Assembly (NCBI GenBank): GCA_016764835.1
Contig: JAESRD010000066.1
Coordinates: 1 to 12,369, forward strand
Source of the DNA: Paracoccaceae bacterium
GTDB lineage: Bacteria > Pseudomonadota > Alphaproteobacteria > Rhodobacterales > Rhodobacteraceae
Direction: 5' to 3'
Length of the DNA: 12,369 nucleotides
The translations under genes and the position numbers were made by a program. A model generated the notes under the pieces. It had not been told where the DNA came from. It searched no databases and saw only the letters and a list, made by a program, of their open reading frames with translations. Below are positions 6,941-12,369 of this stretch, piece by piece; position 1 is the first letter of the stretch, and every line of letters begins with the position of its first letter.

Positions 6941-7753
6941 ATGCAACATATAAAAGCAGCCCAGAGCTATTTGTTTGTGCCCGGACAGCGCCCCGATAGG
7001 TTTGCCAAAGCCGCAGCTTCCGGCGCTGATGAGATCATCCTCGACCTGGAAGACGCCGTTGGGCCGGACATGAAAGATCAAGCGCGGGCCAACATCTTGG
7101 ACTGGTTCGCCCAAGGTGGCACCGGCATTGTCCGGATCAATAGCCACGACGCGCCGTGGTATTGTGATGATCTGGCCGCCCTTAGAGACAGCCAATGTAC
7201 GGCGCTGATGGTGCCCAAGGCCGATCCTATAAGCTTGGCTAGGGTGGCGGCCGAGGCACCCGACAAGCCGCTGATCGCATTGGTTGAAACAGCCGCTGGC
7301 ATTGCCGGTCTGCGCGACAGCATTATGCAGCGCGGGGTCACGCGGCTGGCCTTTGGCAATCTGGATTTTGGCGCCGATATGCGCCTCCCGGCCGGCGGCA
7401 GTGTGCTTGATCACGCGCGGTATGAAATCGTGCTCGCCTCGCGGCTGGGTAATCTGCCCCGGCCCATTGATGGCGTGACCACTGACCTTAAAAGCACAAG
7501 CGCTATCACGGCTGATGTGCAACATGCGCGCGCTCTGGGTTTTGGAGCAAAGCTGTGCATTCACCCCGCCCAAATCAGTGCCGTCGCCCAGGGGTTTTTC
7601 CCCGCACCTATAGAGATCGATTGGGCGACAAGATTGCTGACGGCGCTGAAAGATGCCGCTGGGGCTGCTGTGCAAATTGATGGAAAAATGGTCGACAAAC
7701 CCCTGATCGACCGCGCCCGGCAGATCTTACAAGATGCGGAAGTTACGGGCTAA
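6941..7753 (+). CDS. CitE/HpcH-family CoA-ester lyase (citramalyl- or malyl-CoA lyase type)
   Basis: This 270-residue TIM-barrel lyase is of the CitE/HpcH/HpaI aldolase family, near the usual length of 270-300. The N-terminus SYLFVPGQRPDRFAKA is characteristic. DEIILDLEDAVGP (30-42), VRIN with R65, LIALVETAAG with E116, and LAFGNLDFGADM with D142 and D146 give the metal and CoA-ester binding elements. GAKLCIHPAQI at 202-212 is the conserved C-terminal motif. The family cleaves a beta-hydroxyacyl-CoA to acetyl- or propionyl-CoA plus an oxoacid; next to the hydratase, (S)-citramalyl-CoA to acetyl-CoA and pyruvate is the best guess. Beta-methylmalyl-CoA or malyl-CoA are alternatives. Only 3 bp separate it from the preceding stop and no good ribosome binding site is visible, so translation is probably coupled. 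It is the last gene of the operon. Confidence 0.88.
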   Translation: MQHIKAAQSYLFVPGQRPDRFAKAAASGADEIILDLEDAVGPDMKDQARANILDWFAQGGTGIVRINSHDAPWYCDDLAALRDSQCTALMVPKADPISLARVAAEAPDKPLIALVETAAGIAGLRDSIMQRGVTRLAFGNLDFGADMRLPAGGSVLDHARYEIVLASRLGNLPRPIDGVTTDLKSTSAITADVQHARALGFGAKLCIHPAQISAVAQGFFPAPIEIDWATRLLTALKDAAGAAVQIDGKMVDKPLIDRARQILQDAEVTG

Positions 7754-7765
7754 ACCCGCAAAGCC

Positions 7766-7780
7766 GCGCAAAAATTGCGC
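7766..7780. terminator. Hairpin between convergent genes (weak terminator candidate)
   Basis: GCGCAA at 7766-7771 pairs perfectly with TTGCGC at 7775-7780 around a 3-nt loop. It lies 12 bp after the lyase stop and about 22 bp beyond the stop of the convergent NTPase gene. Neither strand has a clear U-run after the stem, so if it ends transcription it does so weakly or with Rho. It is the only stem of note in the 49-bp gap. Confidence 0.35.
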
Positions 7781-7802
7781 CCGGCCGCAGACAGATTTCA
7801 GC

Positions 7803-10370
7803 TTAGTCTGGGGTCTTTCTGCTGCCAATATACGCGCGCAGTTCTTTGACATATTTGTGATCATCCGAAAGTGAAACAAGGAAGCGATCTTCGAGCCCGC
7901 CGAGCCATTTATCTGCCTCCTGACTATTGCCCTGAGCATCCAGCATTTTCCCGATCCAGAAACATGTCCTGTCCGTATCAGAATGCCCGGTGCCAAAACT
8001 TTCCGATTGGCGCTGAATGTCCCAGATCGCCCGAAACTCTGCCTCCGCTTCGGCGTAGCGGCCTTGGCCACCGATCTGCTGGGCCAGACCATGGCGCGCA
8101 GCTATCGTTTGTGGATGCGCCTCACCAAAAATATCTGGCTGGCGCAATATATCCCAAACAGCCCGCATTTCTGCTTCAGCTTCGGCATTTCGGCCCTGCC
8201 TGCCAATCTCATATGCAAGATTATGGCGCGTTGTCAGCGTATCCCGGTGCGCCTCGCCAAGGCTTTCCAAGCGGCGTTGGATATTCCAAATCGCTCGGAA
8301 CTCTGCCTCCGCTTCGGCAAAGCGACCCTGATCGCCAATTATGCTGGCAATGCTATGGCGCGTGATCAATGTATGCGGGTGTTCTTCCCCAAGATTGTCT
8401 GATCGGCGTTGGATATTCCAGACCGCCCTAAACACGGTTTCGGCCTCGGCGTAGCGCCCCTGGCTGAGAATAGCCCCAGCAAGATTGTGGCGTACAGCCA
8501 AAGTATGAGAATGCACCTCACCAAAATTCTCCAAACCACAATAGGCTTCCCAAACGGTTTGCAGCTCCTTTTCGGCCTCGCCGTAGCGCCCCAGCCCGAT
8601 GATTTGTCGGGCGAGACTGTCGCGGGCCACCAAAGCGTGAGGGTGTTTATCACCGAAACCGTCCAAATGGTGGTAGATATCCAAGACCGCCCGACATTCG
8701 GCCTCCGCCTCAGCGAAGCGGCCCTGATTGCCAATATGCTCCAAAAGTTTGGACCGTATCAAAAGTGTTTGAGGGTGCGCCTCGCCGAAGGCTTGCGCAA
8801 GTTCGGTATAGAGAAACCGAAACACGCGCTCCAAATACCGTGAACGGTAGGCGCTCTCAAACGCTACAACCCGTTTATTGAACCAATCCCAAAAGCCTTT
8901 CGGGTCTGAGAAGAGCTTATGGCGTAAGGCCGCATCAAATGCTGCTTCGTGGTCAGTCGTCACTACAGCTTCAGCTGATGGCTGCGCGTCAGCGTCGTGC
9001 ATATCAAAGAGCGCCGTGTGTATCTGCGCCCACCGTTCTGGGCGTTCTTTCTGTTCCCGGTCCTGCGCCATTTGGCGCATCAGATTATGCATTACCGGGT
9101 CACCATTAGTGGCCAGCGAAATGAAACTCTGGCGCGCGAGCCAACCCCAGTTCAGCTGCCCAAGCGCACCGGGAAAAACCAGCGCCAACCGGTTCATAAT
9201 CGGCTCGGACAGGTCATGCGGATAAGACGCATAGCGCATAATCTCCCGCTCAGGGTCGGAAAGATGGTTCCAAAACCTCGGTAAAACGTCATGCTGGCTG
9301 GCTGCAAAGTCATCAATTTGTGGCACGCCGTCCTCGCTAAGATCGGCATATTGCGAGACTTGAAGGTCAAGATAAAACGGCAGCCCGCCGGAACTACTGA
9401 CGATCTTTTCTCGAATGTCCGCGTCTTCGATAGGAACACCGGCCAAAAACTGATCAGCGTCTTGGTCCGATAGTTTCCCCAAGGAATGGCTGTCCACGAT
9501 TGGCGCCCAGTCTTTATCGATCTCATCCCACCGCAGTTTGTCGCGCCCAAAAATCAAGAACAGCACCCCCGGCGCGTCTTGAACCAAATTGCGCACCCAT
9601 TCATCCGCATGGGCTCCATTGACGGTATCATTGCTATTATAATCACGCCAAAGCGCTTCAAACGTATCGAGGCAGATAGTGATCCGACTGGACGGGTTCT
9701 CGGCCAGAAGATCACAAATATCGGCACCCAGATAGCGCGGTAAATTTTCGGCAATGGCGTCTTGGTCGAGTTGATCAAGCCCAGCCAGAACGTGTTTTCC
9801 GCGCCGCGCCAGCCATTCCTGTGTGCGGTTGGTCAAGCGTTTCGATATCTTGAAAAGCAGCCCAAGACCGGGAATATCGGCGAGCACTTCGCCGGTGATT
9901 TCGCCAACCGTTCCACCGGCAATTTCAGAAAACTCCTCCAACAGCCCATTATCGCCTTTGTAAAGCTCAGGGTGTTTTTGCCGCATATCTATGCCGGGAT
10001 CGCTGAGGGAATGCAGGCGGGAAAAAGCTGTATCAAAGCAAGGAAACCGGGCGCCAAATACCTGAGCAAGCTGAAGTCGGATCGATAAGAGCGCGCGCTC
10101 CGAGCGGCGTAGGCGCGGATATTCAAAGTTAACTCTGGCATGGGAAATTTTTTGGCCGGTATTGTCGCCAGCTATTTCTGAAGCAATCCGCATCAGCTCA
10201 CGCGACAGAGCCGATTTGCCCTGTCCGCCTACACCGTACCACGCAAGAACACTGTATTTGCCCGGCGGCTGGCGCCCGTCAAAGGCTGCGCGGAACAAGC
10301 TGGTCGCGTCTTCTCGGTCGGTAAAAACACGCTTCGCTTCGAAGGCCTTCCTGACATGGGATGGTTTCAT
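7803..10370 (-). CDS. STAND/NB-ARC-like NTPase with kinesin-light-chain-type TPR array
   Basis: This 855-residue protein has no signal peptide or membrane segment, so it should be cytoplasmic. Residues 13-35 contain VFTDRED, the counterpart of the FxGRExE entry motif of STAND proteins. Walker A is GVGGQGKS at 46-53, Walker B is ITICLDTFE at 230-238 (D235, E238), and a sensor-1-like Arg is in FGRD (R276). GLPF at 329-332 corresponds to the NB-ARC GLPL motif, and VMHNL at 426-430 to the MHD motif. A helical spacer leads into six TPR units of exactly 44 residues starting at 550, 594, 638, 682, 726 and 770, plus a capping half-repeat at 814. STAND NTPases oligomerise after ligand binding by their repeats. 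No effector domain precedes the NTPase, so the output is unknown. The start has GAGG 7 bp upstream. Regulation, signalling or phage defence are all possible. Confidence 0.88.
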   Translation of the reverse strand: MKPSHVRKAFEAKRVFTDREDATSLFRAAFDGRQPPGKYSVLAWYGVGGQGKSALSRELMRIASEIAGDNTGQKISHARVNFEYPRLRRSERALLSIRLQLAQVFGARFPCFDTAFSRLHSLSDPGIDMRQKHPELYKGDNGLLEEFSEIAGGTVGEITGEVLADIPGLGLLFKISKRLTNRTQEWLARRGKHVLAGLDQLDQDAIAENLPRYLGADICDLLAENPSSRITICLDTFEALWRDYNSNDTVNGAHADEWVRNLVQDAPGVLFLIFGRDKLRWDEIDKDWAPIVDSHSLGKLSDQDADQFLAGVPIEDADIREKIVSSSGGLPFYLDLQVSQYADLSEDGVPQIDDFAASQHDVLPRFWNHLSDPEREIMRYASYPHDLSEPIMNRLALVFPGALGQLNWGWLARQSFISLATNGDPVMHNLMRQMAQDREQKERPERWAQIHTALFDMHDADAQPSAEAVVTTDHEAAFDAALRHKLFSDPKGFWDWFNKRVVAFESAYRSRYLERVFRFLYTELAQAFGEAHPQTLLIRSKLLEHIGNQGRFAEAEAECRAVLDIYHHLDGFGDKHPHALVARDSLARQIIGLGRYGEAEKELQTVWEAYCGLENFGEVHSHTLAVRHNLAGAILSQGRYAEAETVFRAVWNIQRRSDNLGEEHPHTLITRHSIASIIGDQGRFAEAEAEFRAIWNIQRRLESLGEAHRDTLTTRHNLAYEIGRQGRNAEAEAEMRAVWDILRQPDIFGEAHPQTIAARHGLAQQIGGQGRYAEAEAEFRAIWDIQRQSESFGTGHSDTDRTCFWIGKMLDAQGNSQEADKWLGGLEDRFLVSLSDDHKYVKELRAYIGSRKTPD
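7932..8723 (-). repeat. Six 132-bp tandem repeats encoding 44-residue TPR units
   Basis: Read on the - strand, units begin at 8723, 8591, 8459, 8327, 8195 and 8063. Each encodes the pattern GRxAEAExExRAxWxIxRx, then FGExHPxTLxxRHxLAxxIGxQ. The period is exact with no indel in six units. Stretches are identical at the DNA level: the 20-mer at 8035-8054 recurs at 8299-8318, two periods away, which suggests recent duplication or gene conversion. These are coding repeats with no spacers, so not a CRISPR array. Confidence 0.9.
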
Positions 10371-10409
10371 AAGAAAGCCTCATCAGTAAACCGCTGCCTG
10401 CATGCGCAT

Positions 10410-10439
10410 ACTATAGCCCGCAGCAGCCAAACTTGTCAT
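10410..10439 (-). promoter_or_regulatory. Likely promoter of the STAND NTPase gene
   Basis: On the - strand, ATGACA (10439-10434) lies 18 bp before TATAGT (10415-10410). Each box matches the sigma-70 consensus at 5 of 6 positions. Transcription would begin near 10403, giving a leader of about 33 nt before the ATG at 10370. An imperfect inverted repeat, CCGGTTA at 10440-10446 and TAGCCGG at 10450-10456, directly abuts the -35 box and could be a regulator site. Confidence 0.45.
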
Positions 10440-10456
10440 CCGGTTAGGTTAGCCGG

Positions 10457-10852
10457 TCTCAAATCTTACCTTTAATTTCAGCCCATCCAGCAAACGAATA
10501 CTCATTTCGTAATGTGAGCGCACTCGGCTCAAGGCCCATCCGACTTCGCTGTTATTGACGGCTGAGAACGTCAGCTATTACATCGGTACAAGCGCATGTC
10601 GTCATTGCCTAAGGCTGGCTCGTTCCAGCGCGCAGGTTTGATGCGGTCTGGTTCCGTAATCGGCTGACATATATAGAAAATACTCTGCGCGCCTCGTGAC
10701 ACAGGTAACCCATTCCGCATGACAATTCCCGCCACAAAATAGAGTATATATTTGGAAAACTCCAAGTTTGGAGGCGCGATGCAATCGGCGATGACAGGCA
10801 ATCTGAACTTTTCCTATCTGCCAAAGCCCTCGCTAATATCGTCTAGTTTTGA
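10457..10852. other. Long non-coding stretch with no recognisable gene
   Basis: No open frame here resembles a known protein; the longest on the - strand (10571-10801, 76 codons) has no family features or convincing ribosome binding site. A small + strand frame at 10779-10865 (28 codons, MQSAMTGNLNFSYLPKPS...) has a strong GGAGG at 10770-10774, only 4 bp before ATG, and runs 13 bp into the 3' end of the marR gene. The GGAGG is inside a perfect stem, CTCCAA at 10760-10765 with TTGGAG at 10768-10773, and TTGGA at 10752-10756 offers a competing partner. I see no tRNA. The stretch is AT-richer in places (10737-10755) and may be remnant DNA from past insertions. Confidence 0.5.
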
Positions 10853-11299
10853 TTATGAATCCTGACCCCGGTTTGTGTCCACAAGATCATTGAGCAAAGT
10901 GATCCGCTGAGACATCCGCGCCGCGCCAATGCGCGAGACCAGCATTTGGTCTTCGTCTTCAACTTCAGAGCGTATTTGCATCATCCGCTTTTTGCCAAGA
11001 TCAGAAATAAGCAGATTGATTTGCCGCTGGTCAGATTGTGCCACCTGCCGGTGGACGAGACCATTAGATACCATCCGGTCCACAAGTTTGCTCAGGGTTG
11101 GTGGATTAATCAACACGATGTGCGCAAGCTCTCCCATTGTGAGCCGCGGGTCACCCTCCAACGCTTCAATAATGCGCCAAGCTTCTATCTGCAGGCCGTG
11201 CTTTTTTAACCGACTGGTCAGAGAGCCGTTTACCGCACGATGTGCCGCTGCAAGGGCATAAGACACGTATTGGTCCATCGAACCTATGTGCTGCGACAT
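10853..11299 (-). CDS. MarR-family transcriptional regulator
   Basis: This 148-residue protein is a MarR-type winged-helix regulator; the family is usually 140-160 residues. The N-terminal helices MDQYVSYALAAAHRAVNGSL form the dimer region. EAWRIIEALEGDPRLTMGELAHIVLINPPTLSK is the helix-turn-helix, then LVDRMVSNGLVHRQVAQSDQRQINLLISDLGKK is the wing, with the conserved D and R of the DxRxxxL motif. I prefer the ATG at 11299, which has GGAG 6 bp upstream, over the in-frame TTG at 11326. A possible promoter on the - strand is TTGAAA (11355-11350), 17 bp, TAATTT (11332-11327). It is divergent from a broken AmiC-like gene at 11405, so it may once have controlled that gene in response to a small aromatic or amide ligand. 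The family is certain; the ligand is unknown. Confidence 0.9.
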   Translation of the reverse strand: MSQHIGSMDQYVSYALAAAHRAVNGSLTSRLKKHGLQIEAWRIIEALEGDPRLTMGELAHIVLINPPTLSKLVDRMVSNGLVHRQVAQSDQRQINLLISDLGKKRMMQIRSEVEDEDQMLVSRIGAARMSQRITLLNDLVDTNRGQDS

Positions 11300-11404
11300 G
11301 CGTATCTCCACTTTGTTCACCTTCAAAAATTAGTTGACGTGGAAAGAAATTTCAAATGCTCTAATGCGACGGCCGGGGGGGATTTAGGAAAAATACGTTG
11401 ATAT

Positions 11405-12239
11405 ATGACAGCGTTTGACCAACCATATATGCCAGTTGAACTGGATGATTTGCGCAGCATTACCTTTGCCCGCTCCAGCGATGCATATCGCGTTGCCCTG
11501 CTTATTCCCCTGTGCGGATCTGCGGGGCTTTGGGCGCCATCTTGCATTTCAGGCGCCCAAATTGCTGTGGCCGAACTCAACGAGGCTGGTGGCATACAGG
11601 GCCGTAAAGTGCAGTTGATCATGATCGACGCAGCACGTGAGGCTTGCGAGCCTGTAGAAGAGATCGTCAATGGTTTGATCGAGGGCGGATTTATTGATGC
11701 TATGTTGGCATGCATATCAGCGCCGGTGCCAGCGTCTGAGCAAAGTCGTCCGACAGCGGATACCTTATATTTATACGCCACTTTTTGCAGGCGGTGAAAA
11801 ACGCCCAGCATTTTTCGATTGGCGAAATACCTGACGAACAATTGGGCCGGCAATGGCGCTCATTCAAAGCCAGTTTGGGCCCATAAAGCTGGGCGCTTAT
11901 AGGCAATGATTACGTCTGGCCGCGTAGCTCTCATTCTTACACAAAACAAAAGTTGTAAGCTCTGGCGGCGCATTTGAGCGGTTTCTGCCCTTTGGCTAGC
12001 GCAATATGGACCTTATTATCGCGACGATTAGGGAATCCGGGGCCGAGGCGGTTTTGATATCACTGGTGGGTCAGGATGCGGTGACCTTTAACCGAGCTTT
12101 TGGGCATGCGGGGCTGCATGATGGCATGGTGCGTCTGTCTTGCGCGATTGAAGAGAACGGTTTGCTTGCCTGCGGCGCGAATAACTTAAAGCGGTTATTT
12201 GCGGTTTTTTCTTACTTTGGCACCCTCTCCACACCTGCA
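11405..12239 (+). pseudogene. AmiC/UrtA-like substrate-binding protein gene, frameshifted and IS-truncated
   Basis: The remnant encodes a type I periplasmic-binding fold of the AmiC-like kind (amide sensor or ABC-type solute receptor, normally about 380 residues). Homology moves between frames. The first frame from 11405 gives YRVALLIPLCGSAGLWAPS and GAQIAVAELNEAGGIQGR; then GMHISA at 11707-11724 in a second frame; RIPYIYTPLFAGGEKRPAFF at about 11757-11816 in a third; then IGEIPDEQLG and LIGNDYVWPRSSH at 11815-11955, interrupted by TAA 11884-11886 and ended by TAA 11956-11958; then RFLPFG, TAG 11997-11999, and ESGAEAVLISLVGQDA and RLSCAIEENGLLA to the end. There is no signal peptide, as expected of cytoplasmic AmiC-type sensors. 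The sequence breaks at 12240, where an IS3-type end begins. About 280 codons of the original remain. Sequencing error is unlikely to explain so many lesions. Confidence 0.85.
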
Positions 12240-12369
12240 TGGTAATCCCCCCTAAGAATAGTGGCGTTCATAAGTAGGAATTTCTCGGCAAGATATCTGA
12301 GGAGATTTTTGATGAAGACAGCACGATATAGCGACGCACAGATCATGGGCATACTGAAGCAGGCAGAGG
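12240..12369 (+). mobile_element. Left end of an IS3-family insertion sequence (partial)
   Basis: The left end begins TGGTAATCCCCCC at 12240 and continues to AGTGG at 12260-12264. This is the TG...CCCCC...AGTGG style of terminal repeat seen in IS3-family elements of the IS407-like group. It lies within the coding remnant of the AmiC-like gene and is followed after 47 bp by a transposase orfA start. The rest of the element, the right repeat and the target duplication are beyond the window. The exact first base could differ by one or two positions. Confidence 0.7.
12312..12369 (+). CDS. IS3-family transposase OrfA (N-terminal fragment)
   Basis: The frame opens with ATG at 12312 and reads MKTARYSDAQIMGILKQAE before the window ends. 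This matches the start of IS3-family OrfA proteins, whose first helix is typically of the form MKxxRFTxxQIxxILKEAE and leads into the DNA-binding helix-turn-helix. AGGAG at 12300-12304 lies 7 bp upstream. In this family OrfB, the DDE catalytic part, is made by -1 frameshifting from OrfA; it should lie just beyond the window edge. It is cut by the window, not visibly damaged. Confidence 0.85.
   Translation, partial: MKTARYSDAQIMGILKQAE

Noticed and set aside
6836..7675. 279-codon - strand frame opposite the CitE-like lyase
   Set aside because: It is antisense to a clear CitE-family gene with all its motifs, has no recognisable domain, and arises from the GC-rich codon pattern.
7932..8723. Possible CRISPR-like or satellite array
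   Set aside because: The 132-bp units are contiguous, in frame and encode TPR helices, with no unique spacers between short repeats.
7871..8843. Several + strand frames of 120-164 codons with repeating peptides, opposite the TPR array
   Set aside because: They are antisense shadows of the 132-bp coding repeats; the - strand frame is the real gene.
10571..10824. Overlapping - strand frames of 60-76 codons
   Set aside because: No family features, no ribosome binding site and mutual overlap in different frames; treated as non-coding.
11300..11326. TTG-started extension of the MarR protein
   Set aside because: The ATG at 11299 has GGAG at ideal spacing and gives the usual family N-terminus; the extension covers that site.
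11323..11853. 176-codon - strand frame opposite the AmiC-like remnant
   Set aside because: The opposite strand carries clear AmiC-like homology in blocks, and this frame shows no recognisable protein.
12006..12245. Stand-alone 79-residue protein
   Set aside because: It is the distal fragment of the AmiC-like pseudogene; its last residues come from the IS end.

Overview
The window looks like the chromosome of an alphaproteobacterium, possibly of the Rhodobacterales or a neighbouring group. This is inferred from the moderately GC-rich coding sequence, AAGGA/GGAG-type ribosome binding sites, tightly packed acyl-CoA catabolic genes and the protein styles; no rRNA or other marker gene is present to confirm it. 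It divides into three parts: a catabolic region on the + strand (1-7753), a large signalling-type NTPase on the - strand (7803-10370), and a decaying, insertion-sequence-invaded end (10371-12369).

Catabolic region. After the last 17 codons of an unidentified upstream gene come an MBL-fold hydrolase of the AHL-lactonase-like family, a GntR/FCD-family regulator and an isochorismatase-fold hydrolase whose usual catalytic Cys position is Val. A 235-bp gap then carries two copies of the palindrome TAATGCATTA, the second lying inside a likely promoter. Five genes follow with almost no spacing: a double-hotdog MaoC-like protein (GTG start), two different class III (CaiB/BaiF) CoA-transferases joined by an ATGA overlap, a mesaconyl-C4-CoA/itaconyl-CoA hydratase-like protein and a CitE/HpcH-type CoA-ester lyase. 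CoA transferase, MaoC-type hydratase and CitE-type lyase are the enzyme classes that convert itaconate, mesaconate or citramalate through citramalyl-CoA to acetyl-CoA and pyruvate. The best overall reading is a GntR-controlled pathway for a branched C4/C5 dicarboxylate or a larger compound that feeds into it.

Signalling gene. Convergent with the catabolic operon is an 855-residue STAND/NB-ARC-like NTPase. It has Walker A, Walker B, GLPF and MHN motifs, followed by six exact 44-residue TPR units of kinesin-light-chain type. It has no N-terminal effector domain and its own promoter. Proteins of this architecture act as sensors, sometimes in defence; nothing here fixes its role.

Decaying end. 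A 482-bp stretch without a recognisable gene is followed by an intact MarR-family regulator on the - strand. Divergent from it is a badly broken AmiC-like substrate-binding protein gene, with several frameshifts and stop codons. It is cut at about 12240 by the left end of an IS3-family element whose orfA runs off the window. This end reads as a former amide or solute-sensing locus now being lost.
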